Source of the DNA: CTSoil-075 sp964292325
Lineage (GTDB): Bacteria; Bacillota; Negativicutes; DSM-13327
Length of the DNA: 19,594 nt
Assembly: GCA_964292325.1 (NCBI GenBank)
Contig: CAXYVG010000070.1
Location: 1-19,594, forward strand
Reading direction: 5' to 3'
The notes beneath the pieces were generated by a model, which was given only the letters and a program-made list of their open reading frames with translations, did not search any database and was not told the origin of the DNA. The translations under genes were made by a program, and so were the position numbers. Position 1 is the stretch's first letter, and every line of letters begins with the position of its first letter. Shown one piece after another: positions 1-7,995 of the stretch.

Positions 1-9
1 GAGCGGTGC

Positions 10-38
10 TTGACAAGTGTATTGATTTATTATAAAGT
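10..38 (+). promoter_or_regulatory. Sigma-70-type promoter upstream of the first cobalamin riboswitch
   Basis: A perfect -35 hexamer TTGACA lies at 10-15. The sequence TATAAAGT at 31-38 offers a -10 element, either TATAAA after a 15-nt spacer or TAAAGT after a 17-nt spacer. The same TTGACA, 15-nt spacer, TATAAAGT arrangement occurs in front of the second riboswitch at 10118-10146, which supports both. Transcription would start about 35 nt before the aptamer. Confidence 0.7.
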
Positions 39-77
39 AATTAGTAGTTAATTTATTATTAACTACTTTATAATTTA

Positions 78-292
78 AATTACATATTGATGGTATAGGT
101 GCCCTTTGGGGCTTAATAGGGAAGCTGGTCGAAATCCGGCACGGTCCCGCCACTGTAATGAGGAGCGAATTCATAGTTACACCACTGAGAATATATTCTT
201 GGGAAGGTTTGAATGCGCGATGATCCTGAGTCAGGAGAACTGCCTATATGACAATCACCGTTATAACCCGCGAGAGATGGGGAGGGGATTTG
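78..292 (+). ncRNA. Adenosylcobalamin riboswitch (B12 element) in the btuB leader
   Basis: This 5' leader RNA aptamer binds adenosylcobalamin and controls the downstream TonB-dependent receptor. The visible conserved blocks are the TAGGTGCC start with its GGGGCTTAATAGGGAA continuation, the B12-box core GCCACTGTAATGAGGAGCGA near 149, CCACTG near 182, TTGGGAAGG, the GTCAGGAGAACTGCC block near 230-244, and the terminal CGAGAGATGGGGAGG. The boundaries are approximate; a short AAAT/ATTT pairing may close the element. It is nearly identical to the second copy at 10168-10382. The intrinsic terminator at 375-410 suggests control by transcription termination when ligand is bound. The family is well established; the mode of control here is inferred. 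Confidence 0.97.
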
Positions 293-374
293 TACGATAT
301 TTTATTCATTGTACTTATTTTTTCCCGGCGTATTTTTTACGTCGGGATTATCAGTGTAAAGAGCGTTTATTGTA

Positions 375-410
375 AAAATCTCCTGACCTTTTGGGTTAGG
401 AGATTTTTTT
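375..410 (+). terminator. Intrinsic terminator, expression platform of riboswitch 1
   Basis: A 12-bp stem (377-388 with 394-405, one G-U pair) is capped by a TTTTG loop and followed by a run of T, so it reads as a Rho-independent terminator. It sits between the aptamer and btuB, about 100 nt before the start codon. Its 5' arm, TCTCCTGAC at 379-387, is exactly complementary to GTCAGGAGA at 230-238 inside the aptamer, a possible antiterminator pairing. Confidence 0.85.
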
Positions 411-506
411 GCACAATCAGAAAGTATAATACTTTCTCGATTGCAAGTAAGGGCAACTAATTAAATAGATAGTTCAATTTATATAAAGAAAGGAAGTTTA
501 GTATAT

Positions 507-2369
507 ATGAAAAAAAGTAATAAGCAAAAAGTCATGTTATGTGCATTGGTCACAGGTGCTTTAGTGGCTCAGTCAGCAGCAGTGACATACGCTGCAGAAC
601 AACAAGAGGAGTATAGTCTTGAACAAGTGGTCGTTACTGCCAACCGTGTTCCACAAACGGTAGCAAGTACACCAGCGGATGTTACAGTAGTTACTGCTGA
701 GCAAATCGAGCAAAAAGGTGCGCACAATTTAGCAGATGCGTTAGAAGGTGTACCGGGCGTAGTGGTTGCGAGAAATGGTGGCCCAGGAGAAATAGCAGTT
801 CCATATATACTAGGAACAGATAGGGTAATCGTTTTAATGGATGGTAAACGTATGAATATACCACAAGGAATTGGTAGTGGTAATGGCGGTGTAAATTTAA
901 GTACAATTTTGGTAGGCGATAATATTGAAAAAATTGAGGTAGTACGTGGTGGTAACTCGGTTTTATATGGCGCTGATGCGGTAGGTGGAGTTATTAATAT
1001 CGTAACGAAAAAGGGTATTGGTAAGGCAAAGACTCAAGTTGATATAGGCGGGGGAAGTAATTCTACTAGTAAATTTAATATTTCTCAGCAAGGGGAAGAA
1101 AATGGATGGCATTGGTATGTAACGGGAATGCAAGAAAATACCGATGGTCAACGTCCTCTAAGTGATTATAAGGGGAAAAATTCAACGTTTCGCCTAGATA
1201 AAGATCTTAGTAAAACAGAAACTCTATCTATGAATTTTGATTATTATAGCAGTCATGCAAATACACCAGGCAATATAACAGGTACATGGGTACCAACAAT
1301 TGAAGATTATTTGCGTCATAACTGGAGCATTGCCTACAGTGATAAACATGTTGGCGGGGAAAAAACAATCAGATTTTATAATAATGAGCAAGAACGTACC
1401 TCAGTAATACCTACATATTTCAGTCAATATTTGTATAAGAATACTGTACGGGCATTAGAATATCAGGATAGTAAAACAGTCAATAAGCGAAATGACATAA
1501 CTTGGGGTGGAGAATGGCGTAAAGAGACAGTAACAACAGCTGATTATGGTACGAATCCGTCTCGGGATCGCAGTGTTAACGCTATATATCTTCAAGATCG
1601 GTATAAGATAAATGACCGTACTAGTTCCATTATTGGAATGAGATATGACCATAGTGATCAATATGGTACAAATTGGTTGCCGAAAGTATCCATCATACAT
1701 GAAATAGATAAGAAAACTAACTATTTTATTAACTGGAATAAGGTATTTAAGGCACCTAAATTTGATGATTTGTATACTCCATATAATGTGATGTGGGGTG
1801 GTGGGGATCCAAATCTAAAACCAGAGACTGGTTGGTCAGCGGAAACAGGTATTAAGAAACAGTTAAACAAAGAGAGTGAAATGACAGTTTCACTGTTTAA
1901 ACGTGAATTAAATAATGCAATAAAATGGGTTGCTACTGGAACTCAATATAATGCTAAAAATATTGATCATCTTACCGATCAAGGTGCAACGGTAGCATTC
2001 ACTACAAGATTATCACCAGTTTTTGTCGCTAATGTTGGTTATACATATTTAGATTCCCGAGATCAAAATAATCGACAGCAAGCGCCGTATAATAACTTTA
2101 ATATGGGGCTAAATTTCCATCAGGGTAAATTTACGCAAACTATTTCAGGGAAATATGTCGACAAAAGTTATACATATGATGATTCTATATCGGCTGTTTA
2201 TAAAACCAATAGTTACTTTATTTGGAGTACAAATTTGAATTATGCTATATCGAAGAATCAAAGTGTATATTTAAATGTTACCAATTTATTTAATAAAAAA
2301 TATCAAGAAATAAGAGATTATCCTGCCCAAGAACGTACGATATTCCTAGGTGTAAGACAATCATTCTAA
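507..2369 (+). CDS. btuB: TonB-dependent outer-membrane receptor, BtuB-type cobalamin receptor
   Basis: This 620-residue outer-membrane protein probably binds cobamides at the surface and imports them using energy passed on by TonB. Residues 1-30 form a signal peptide ending in TYAA. A TonB-box-like segment (YSLEQVVVTA, about 36-45) follows, then a plug domain (about 45-170) with the family motif IEVVRGGNSVLYGADAVGG at 143-161. The remainder is a 22-strand-type barrel rich in alternating aromatic residues and ending in a C-terminal Phe (RQSF), the usual outer-membrane assembly signal. E. coli BtuB is of similar length. AAAGGAAG at 489-496 places the ATG 10 nt downstream. The cobalamin riboswitch directly upstream and the btuFCD, exbBD-tonB and cobO genes downstream support a B12 substrate rather than a siderophore. 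Substrate is inferred from context. Confidence 0.92.
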   Translation: MKKSNKQKVMLCALVTGALVAQSAAVTYAAEQQEEYSLEQVVVTANRVPQTVASTPADVTVVTAEQIEQKGAHNLADALEGVPGVVVARNGGPGEIAVPYILGTDRVIVLMDGKRMNIPQGIGSGNGGVNLSTILVGDNIEKIEVVRGGNSVLYGADAVGGVINIVTKKGIGKAKTQVDIGGGSNSTSKFNISQQGEENGWHWYVTGMQENTDGQRPLSDYKGKNSTFRLDKDLSKTETLSMNFDYYSSHANTPGNITGTWVPTIEDYLRHNWSIAYSDKHVGGEKTIRFYNNEQERTSVIPTYFSQYLYKNTVRALEYQDSKTVNKRNDITWGGEWRKETVTTADYGTNPSRDRSVNAIYLQDRYKINDRTSSIIGMRYDHSDQYGTNWLPKVSIIHEIDKKTNYFINWNKVFKAPKFDDLYTPYNVMWGGGDPNLKPETGWSAETGIKKQLNKESEMTVSLFKRELNNAIKWVATGTQYNAKNIDHLTDQGATVAFTTRLSPVFVANVGYTYLDSRDQNNRQQAPYNNFNMGLNFHQGKFTQTISGKYVDKSYTYDDSISAVYKTNSYFIWSTNLNYAISKNQSVYLNVTNLFNKKYQEIRDYPAQERTIFLGVRQSF

Positions 2370-2400
2370 ATATCTAAGAAATATAGTATAATAATAGAGT

Positions 2401-2440
2401 CCGGAAGATTGGAAGTCATTACATTTCATCTTCCGGTTTT
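2401..2440 (+). terminator. Intrinsic terminator after btuB
   Basis: CCGGAAGAT at 2401-2409 pairs perfectly with ATCTTCCGG at 2428-2436. The 18-nt loop contains a short inner GAA/TTC pairing, and TTTT follows. It lies 31 nt after the btuB stop, so btuB may be largely monocistronic. I see no convincing promoter in the following 112 nt, so the downstream genes may rely on readthrough or on an unrecognised promoter. Confidence 0.7.
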
Positions 2441-2552
2441 CTACATATACAAGCTGAATTAACAAATGATACTTTTTTGGGCGATTTACAAGGTAATGAT
2501 CTATCAGTCAGTTTCTTAGTGTATTATATATAGTTAAAAAAGGACGTTTACT

Positions 2553-3521
2553 ATGTTACAATTAGTTAATCTATCAAATTACGAATGTGATATGGATATC
2601 ATAAATCATAGTGCAGAATGTTTGCAGACATTTTTACAGCATCATCATTTAGATGGGATTGAAATGATGATTGGGGATACTTGGGATTGCCAAGTACATA
2701 AGAAAGAGTGGATACAAGGCGTTCATTTGCATTGCTGGTTTAATTGGCTGGATTTTTGGCATAATAATCAGTGCGAGTTATGGAAGCAATTTAGTAGTGA
2801 AAAAGAAATCAAAGATTGCTATGGTGGTGTAACAAGGGAAGAATGGCTCAATGTTCAGCGGGAACATATTCATACTGCAACGCAAACGGGAGCTAAGTAT
2901 TTGGTCTTTCATGTGAGCCAGGTTTGTACAGATGAAATGTTTAATCGGCAGTTTCGTGCGACGGATCGAGAAGTGATTGAAGCCGCTGTGGAAGTGATAA
3001 ATGAGCTTGTGGATGATATACCAGATGATATGGAAATATTATTTGAAAATTTATGGTGGGCAGGATTAACCCTGACGGATAAAAGTCTGACAGGATTATT
3101 AGTAGAGCAGGTGAAGCATCCTAGGGTAGGAATTATGCTGGATACAGGACATTTGATGAATGTCAATCAAGAATTAACAACTGAGGAAGAGGGAATTGAA
3201 TATATTCTAAAGGTTGTAGAAAATCTCGGAGAATATAAGCAATATATTCACGGTATTCATTTGCATCATTCTTTATCAGGTCATTATAGCAAAAGCTGTA
3301 AAGACTCTTTGCCGTCAGAGCGTACAACGGCGGAACTTATGGAGCATGTATTAAAAATTGATCAGCATCGCCCATTTAGTGTTGCAGCGGTACAACGTAT
3401 TATTGAGTCTGTGAAACCTAAATATTTAGTACATGAATTTCTGTATATTTCAATGGAAGATTGGTCTGAAAAAATTAACATACAGCAGCAAGCATTAGCA
3501 ATGAAAGGAGATAGTAGATGA
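2553..3521 (+). CDS. AP-endonuclease-2/xylose-isomerase-like TIM barrel protein; putative CbiR-type cobamide-remodelling hydrolase
   Basis: This 322-residue protein has no signal peptide and should be cytoplasmic. Its pattern fits the AP endonuclease 2 (xylose isomerase-like) TIM barrel fold with a multi-metal site. Candidate ligands are H120 (LVFHVSQ), E165 (ILFENLWW), D197 and H200 (MLDTGHLMN), H236/H238 (HGIHLHH) and E295 (LVHEF). It lies between a BtuB-type receptor and btuFCD and overlaps btuF by 4 bp (ATGA at 3518-3521). CbiR, described from Akkermansia muciniphila, is a member of this superfamily that hydrolyses the phosphoribosyl bond in the cobamide nucleotide loop to start lower-ligand remodelling. 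The fold plus the context make a CbiR-like role the best guess, but I could not align it to CbiR. A sugar-phosphate isomerase/epimerase activity is the alternative. An A-rich AAGGA site precedes the ATG. Confidence 0.8.
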   Translation: MLQLVNLSNYECDMDIINHSAECLQTFLQHHHLDGIEMMIGDTWDCQVHKKEWIQGVHLHCWFNWLDFWHNNQCELWKQFSSEKEIKDCYGGVTREEWLNVQREHIHTATQTGAKYLVFHVSQVCTDEMFNRQFRATDREVIEAAVEVINELVDDIPDDMEILFENLWWAGLTLTDKSLTGLLVEQVKHPRVGIMLDTGHLMNVNQELTTEEEGIEYILKVVENLGEYKQYIHGIHLHHSLSGHYSKSCKDSLPSERTTAELMEHVLKIDQHRPFSVAAVQRIIESVKPKYLVHEFLYISMEDWSEKINIQQQALAMKGDSR

Positions 3522-4474
3522 GACGAGTTGTATTATTTATTATTGTAGTTGGTATAGCAGTACTACTAGTTGGGTGTGGTCGTCAATCTACTTCTTTATC
3601 TGACAAGAACGTAGTTGGTTATGAAGTAATCGATGGTCAAGGTACAGTGATAAAATTAACTAAAAAACCTCAGAAAATTCTACCGTTATCAATTGGTACT
3701 GATGAAATGTTAGTAGGGATCGTGCCTTTAGAGAGAATTGCTGCTCTTACTTACTTAGCTGATGATGTTGGAATGTCTAATATCATAGAAGAGGCAAAAA
3801 AGGTGCCAAATAAAATCAAGGCCAATCCAGAAAGTATCATTGCTTTGCAACCGGATTTATTAATTGTAGCGGACTGGCAGTCACCAGAGCTAGTTGAGAT
3901 AATTCGTGAGGCGGGCATACCGGTATATGTATATAAAACTCCCAGTCGTATTGAAGAGGTAAAAACGGTCATCATGCAATTGGCGCAGGTAGTAGGCGAA
4001 GAAGAAAATGGCAAAAAAATAGTAATGGAAATGGACAGAAAATTATTAGCTGTGGCAGAAAAACTAAAAGATATTCCTGATAATAAGCGTCTAACCGTCG
4101 TCCGTTTTAGTCTAATGGGTGGTAGTGATGGTATTGGTAGTTTATTTGATGATATTTGCCGCCACGCTCACGTTGTAAATGCAGCGGCAACCATTGGTTT
4201 AGGTAAGAATGATATCATGTCTAAGGAACAAATTGTGCAAGCAAATCCAGATGTTTTTATTATGCCTATGTGGGATTATAGCGCTAAAACAGATATAATG
4301 AAGTTTAAAGCGGATATTCAAGGCGATCCATCGTTTCAATCAGTATCAGCGATTCAACAGCAAAAATTATTTATGCTGCCGGACAAACATTTAGCCTCTT
4401 CCTCTCAGTATATAGTCGAGGCAGTCTATGATATCGCTAGTGTTGCTTATCCAGAATATATGAATAAGAAATAA
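3518..4474 (+). CDS. btuF: ABC transporter substrate-binding lipoprotein, BtuF-like
   Basis: This 318-residue type-II importer binding protein (PF01497 periplasmic-binding family) probably captures cobamide delivered through BtuB and hands it to the permease. Residues 1-20 form a lipoprotein signal with lipobox LVGC and Cys20 as the lipid-anchored residue. Family features include TKKPQKILPLSIGTDEMLVG, ALQPDLLIVADW with the following QSPE, a helical backbone linker, and a C-terminal lobe containing the segment VYDIASVAYPEY. The start is supported by AAAGGAG at 3504-3510 and by the 4-bp overlap with the preceding gene, which implies translational coupling. Sequence alone does not separate cobalamin from ferric-siderophore or heme specificity. 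The B12 assignment comes from the riboswitch, btuB and cobO nearby. Confidence 0.85.
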   Translation: MRRVVLFIIVVGIAVLLVGCGRQSTSLSDKNVVGYEVIDGQGTVIKLTKKPQKILPLSIGTDEMLVGIVPLERIAALTYLADDVGMSNIIEEAKKVPNKIKANPESIIALQPDLLIVADWQSPELVEIIREAGIPVYVYKTPSRIEEVKTVIMQLAQVVGEEENGKKIVMEMDRKLLAVAEKLKDIPDNKRLTVVRFSLMGGSDGIGSLFDDICRHAHVVNAAATIGLGKNDIMSKEQIVQANPDVFIMPMWDYSAKTDIMKFKADIQGDPSFQSVSAIQQQKLFMLPDKHLASSSQYIVEAVYDIASVAYPEYMNKK

Positions 4475-4530
4475 AAGTATTGTGCTGATTGTCATAATAC
4501 TGAATATACCGTATGTAAAGGTGAGAAAGG

Positions 4531-5586
4531 TTGGAAAATATGAATACAGGACGTCCTAATCATTCGGGTGTTCTATTTGTGATCATGAGTATATTACTAC
4601 TACTTATTATATTGTTTTCGATATCATGGGGACAAATCAGTGTACCGTGGTGTGATGTGGTATCCATCATCGGATACAATTTGCATATACCAGGCTATGA
4701 GGAATTAAACCTATCGCCAGAGCAGCAAGCTGTTATTTGGCACATTCGTTTGCCACGCGTGCTAGTTGGAGTATTGGTTGGCGCAGCCCTTGGTGTATCG
4801 GGTGCTGTACTTCAGGGTATATTTGGCAATTCATTAGCTGATCCTGGAATTATTGGCGTCTCTAGTGGGGCAACCTTAGGTGCGGTGATTTGTATTGCCT
4901 TAGGGCTTAGTACTACGAGTATGTTTATCATGCCAATCTTTGCCTTGGTAGGTTCTTTAGTAGCGGTGCTACTGACTGCTTTTTTATCGATGGACAAGGG
5001 CAAAATATCAGTGATGGTTTTGTTATTGTCTGGTGTGGCGGTGAGTATGTTAATGGGAGCTTTGACTTCGGGTATATTGACAATGATGAATGAAAATCGT
5101 TTACGAGAATTTCTTTTTTGGATGGTAGGGGGATTAGACTATCGTCGCTGGGAGCATGTCTATTTAGCAGTTGGTCCAATACTAATCGGTATTATTTTAT
5201 TATGTTTATTAGCAAGACATTTAAATGTCTTGGTGCTAGGAGACCAAGAAGCAAAGTCCGTAGGCGCTTCTGTGGCTACATTGCGGTTATTATTACTGCT
5301 TATTACTACGATAACGACAGCAACGGCTGTTTGTGTGAGTGGTACGATTGGCTTTGTTGGTCTGATCGTACCGCATATTATGCGCCTAATGGTTGGGCCA
5401 GAGCATCGCTTGTTGTTGCCTGCTAGTGCTTTAGCTGGCGGGTTATTTTTAGTAACTTGTGATACATTGGGGAGAATGATGATGCCACCTATGGAAATTC
5501 GTGTAGGTATTATGACGGCCTTAGTGGGAGCACCTTATTTTTTATATTTATTACATAAAGTGCAAAAAGCAGGTGGTAGAGTATGA
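4531..5586 (+). CDS. btuC: FecCD/BtuC-family ABC transporter permease
   Basis: This inner-membrane permease of about 350 residues belongs to the BtuC/FecCD family and is normally a homodimer with about ten helices per subunit. Diagnostic segments are IRLPRVLVGVLVGAALGVSG, followed by AVLQGIFGNSLADPGIIGVSSGA, and near the C-terminus GTIGFVGLIVPHIMRL, the region that contacts the ATPase. The start is ambiguous. The TTG at 4531 has AAAGGTGAG 5 nt upstream, while an in-frame ATG at 4540 has AAAGG 9 nt upstream and would give 348 residues. Both leave the transmembrane region intact. The gene sits 56 nt after btuF and overlaps the ATPase gene by 4 bp (ATGA). Confidence 0.9.
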   Translation: MENMNTGRPNHSGVLFVIMSILLLLIILFSISWGQISVPWCDVVSIIGYNLHIPGYEELNLSPEQQAVIWHIRLPRVLVGVLVGAALGVSGAVLQGIFGNSLADPGIIGVSSGATLGAVICIALGLSTTSMFIMPIFALVGSLVAVLLTAFLSMDKGKISVMVLLLSGVAVSMLMGALTSGILTMMNENRLREFLFWMVGGLDYRRWEHVYLAVGPILIGIILLCLLARHLNVLVLGDQEAKSVGASVATLRLLLLLITTITTATAVCVSGTIGFVGLIVPHIMRLMVGPEHRLLLPASALAGGLFLVTCDTLGRMMMPPMEIRVGIMTALVGAPYFLYLLHKVQKAGGRV

Positions 5587-6836
5587 TGCCATCGGTATTA
5601 GCGGTTCATGATATGAGTATTACCATTGGCAGTAAAGAAATTCTGCATGATATTGATTTTCGTGTAGGTCCTGGCGAATTTGTTGGGATTATTGGCTCGA
5701 ATGGGGTAGGTAAAAGTTCATTGCTACGCTGCCTTCGTGGATTTCTTTCACCAACGGGCGGGCATGTAGAGATTTTTGGAGAACGTATTGCTACTATGAA
5801 AGATAAAACATTAGCCCGAAAAGTAGCATATATGCAGCAGGAAGTAAATGTTACCTTTGGCTTTACGGGGCTAGAAGTGGTATTGGCTGGACGATATCCC
5901 TATTTAAAATGGTGGCAAAATGAGCGGCAAGAGGATCAAAAAATTGCTCGTAATTATATGCACTTTACCGGCGTAGAACATTTAGCTCATACACCTGTAA
6001 ATTGTATGTCAGGCGGAGAGCGACAACGAGTGTTACTGGCAAAAGTGCTGGCGCAGGAAACACCACTGATTTTTTTGGACGAGCCGACAGCGAGCCTCGA
6101 CCTCGTATATCAAGAAGAAATATTTCGGTATTGCCAGCTGATGTGTCAACAAGGAAAGACGATACTAATCGTAGCGCATGATTTGAAGTTGGCGGCAAAA
6201 TTTTGTTCTCGCCTAATTTTATTGGCCGATGAAGGCGTGATTGCAGATGGACCTCCAGAAAACGTTATAACTGAGGAAAATCTACAGGCTGCCTATGGAT
6301 TACATGCCGCTGTGTTTATGAATATGGTTACCGGAAATTTAGATATTCATACGTATGCTGGTACCACTCAGAGTAGTGAACCAAAAGGCACGGTTCACAT
6401 TATTGGTGGTGGAGGAGCAGGGGGTAGCATCATGCGGTTATTATACGAGAACGGATACCGTTTGACGATAGGAGTACTGCAGCCTAGCGATACGGATGCA
6501 CATATTGCAGAAGCCTTTGGTATTTCCTGCATTTTAAGCCAACCATTTTGTGGGATTGATGCCTCAGCAGTTCAAGAAAATCGTACTCAGGTGATCAAAG
6601 CCGATTGGGTAGTACTAGCTAATTTATGTTATGGCAAACAAAATATAGATAATTTGCAGGTGGCATTTGAAGCTAAGAGACTGATTATCATTGAGGAAAC
6701 GACGATTGAAGAGCGAGATTATAGCGGTGGTCAAGCTACCGAGTTATATAAAGAACTATGCACTCGATCGAATGTAGAGGTTATGACGTATGCACAGTTT
6801 GTGCAGAGAATTGAGAAGAGTTGTTGCCGTATATGA
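5583..6836 (+). CDS. btuD: BtuD-type ABC transporter ATPase fused to a C-terminal Rossmann-like domain
   Basis: This is a two-part protein of 417 residues. Residues 1 to about 260 form a complete FecE/BtuD-type ATPase: Walker A GSNGVGKSS (38-46), Q-loop near YMQQ (83-86), signature MSGGERQ (142-148), Walker B LIFLDEPTA (162-170) and switch histidine H199. Typical BtuD/FecE proteins end near 250-270 residues. Here about 150 more follow (268-417), opening with a strand and a glycine-rich turn, VHIIGGGGAGG (271-281), then alternating strands and helices. This looks like a nucleotide-binding Rossmann-like fold of unknown role. I recall similar extensions on some FecE/BtuD-like ATPases of Firmicutes and archaea, but I cannot name a characterised function. 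It powers the BtuC permease and is coupled to btuC by a 4-bp overlap. ATG codons at 5583 and 5586 are both possible starts. Confidence 0.9.
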   Translation: MMPSVLAVHDMSITIGSKEILHDIDFRVGPGEFVGIIGSNGVGKSSLLRCLRGFLSPTGGHVEIFGERIATMKDKTLARKVAYMQQEVNVTFGFTGLEVVLAGRYPYLKWWQNERQEDQKIARNYMHFTGVEHLAHTPVNCMSGGERQRVLLAKVLAQETPLIFLDEPTASLDLVYQEEIFRYCQLMCQQGKTILIVAHDLKLAAKFCSRLILLADEGVIADGPPENVITEENLQAAYGLHAAVFMNMVTGNLDIHTYAGTTQSSEPKGTVHIIGGGGAGGSIMRLLYENGYRLTIGVLQPSDTDAHIAEAFGISCILSQPFCGIDASAVQENRTQVIKADWVVLANLCYGKQNIDNLQVAFEAKRLIIIEETTIEERDYSGGQATELYKELCTRSNVEVMTYAQFVQRIEKSCCRI

Positions 6837-6942
6837 GATAAGTAAATGACATTTATATTGTTAGTTTACTGGGAGTAACCTATTCCTGACGATTGTCTAT
6901 GTAGTTGGTAGTTGTTATATAACGGAGATAAAAGGGGAGATT

Positions 6943-7593
6943 ATGATGGAATTTTTATCACAATGTATGAGTTTATTTTATAAGGGCGGTCCAGTCATGT
7001 ATGTGATTGTATTATGTTCTTTCGTTGTCGTATCGATTACCATAGAACGGTTTTTATATTATCGTGAGGTATCAATTGATACGCAAGCCTTTATTAAAAA
7101 GTTACAATCGTTACTAGAAGGGCAACGCGGAGCTGAGGCATTGCAATTATGTGAACAAACTCCAGGTATGATTGGAGAATTGGCTGCCAAAGGTTTACAA
7201 TCTCATATGCGGGGGAGTAATGCTGAAGTTGCGATGGAAGGCGCTGGTAGTTTATTTGCGGCGCGTCTACGAGAGTATTTAAATTATCTAAGTGCGATTG
7301 TAACGTTATCGCCGTTACTTGGACTACTAGGGACGGTTGTTGGAATGATTAATTCCTTTAGTGTACTAAATGTCAAAGCTGGCCAACCGATGGCAATTAC
7401 TGGTGGTGTGGGCGAAGCGTTAATTGCTACTGCTACAGGACTTAGTGTAGCGATTATGGCATTTGTTGTTCATACTTATTTTGCTCATCGTATCGATCAA
7501 ATGATTACCGATATGGAGCAAGTCACTACAATGGTATTGACTCATTTTCCTGCCAAGAAGTTGACGCGGAGGGACAATCATGAAATTGCGTAG
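6943..7593 (+). CDS. exbB: ExbB/TolQ-family proton channel subunit
   Basis: This 216-residue inner-membrane protein forms the proton-conducting motor with ExbD and energises TonB. Three transmembrane segments are visible: about 16-35, 115-137 and 156-180, with a cytoplasmic loop between the first two. The MotA/TolQ/ExbB signature is TLSPLLGLLGTVVGMI (121-136), and the third helix carries GGVGEALIATATGLSVAI. A good AGGGGAG site (6933-6939) precedes the ATG. The gene opens the exbB-exbD-tonB set inside the B12 locus, 106 nt after the ATPase gene, and overlaps exbD by 14 bp. Its assignment to ExbB rather than TolQ rests on TonB being encoded next to it. Confidence 0.94.
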   Translation: MMEFLSQCMSLFYKGGPVMYVIVLCSFVVVSITIERFLYYREVSIDTQAFIKKLQSLLEGQRGAEALQLCEQTPGMIGELAAKGLQSHMRGSNAEVAMEGAGSLFAARLREYLNYLSAIVTLSPLLGLLGTVVGMINSFSVLNVKAGQPMAITGGVGEALIATATGLSVAIMAFVVHTYFAHRIDQMITDMEQVTTMVLTHFPAKKLTRRDNHEIA

Positions 7594-7990
7594 TTTACGG
7601 GTTGAAAATCAGCCGCAATTGATGATTATTCCCATGATTGATATTATTTTCTTTTTATTGATTTTTTTTATGATGAGTACGTTGTATATGGTGGAACAAC
7701 ATACCATTCCGATTAATTTGCCACAAGCGACTGCTGCTCAACAAGAAATGTCACGTAATATCAACATTACCGTGGCGCAAGATGGCAGAATCTTATTTGA
7801 ACAAGAAGAAATTCCGTTATCCTTACTACAAAAACGAATTGGTATTGAGCTGGCGAAACAACCTGATAACGTTTTTGTTTTGCATGCAGACAAGCAAGCA
7901 GAATATGGAAAAGTGGTGGCCGTACTCGATGAATTGAAATTATCAGGTGCTCGTCGGGTAGCTGTGGCGACAGATGTAAAGGGGAGGTAG
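7580..7990 (+). CDS. exbD: ExbD/TolR-family biopolymer transport protein
   Basis: This 136-residue protein has one N-terminal transmembrane helix (about 14-35) and a periplasmic domain (about 45-136). The helix carries the essential aspartate of the family, D21 in PMIDIIFFLLIFFM, equivalent to D25 of E. coli ExbD, which takes part in proton translocation. The periplasmic part includes VAQDGRILFEQEEIPL and VFVLHADKQAEYGKVVAVLD, both typical of ExbD. GGAGG at 7568-7572 within the end of exbB serves as ribosome binding site, and the 14-bp overlap implies translational coupling. The stop codon abuts the tonB start region. Confidence 0.94.
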   Translation: MKLRSLRVENQPQLMIIPMIDIIFFLLIFFMMSTLYMVEQHTIPINLPQATAAQQEMSRNINITVAQDGRILFEQEEIPLSLLQKRIGIELAKQPDNVFVLHADKQAEYGKVVAVLDELKLSGARRVAVATDVKGR

Positions 7991-7995
7991 TGCCT

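Noticed and set aside
106..460. Two overlapping open reading frames of 89 and 70 codons
   Set aside because: They run through the B12 riboswitch, the hairpin at 323-347 and the terminator; the sequence is explained by RNA structure and there is no credible ribosome binding site.
6384..6836. CbiZ-type amidohydrolase as the identity of the BtuD C-terminal domain
   Set aside because: CbiZ-BtuD fusions are known, but the glycine-rich VHIIGGGGAGG opening and later segments look like a Rossmann-type domain, and I recognise no CbiZ motif.
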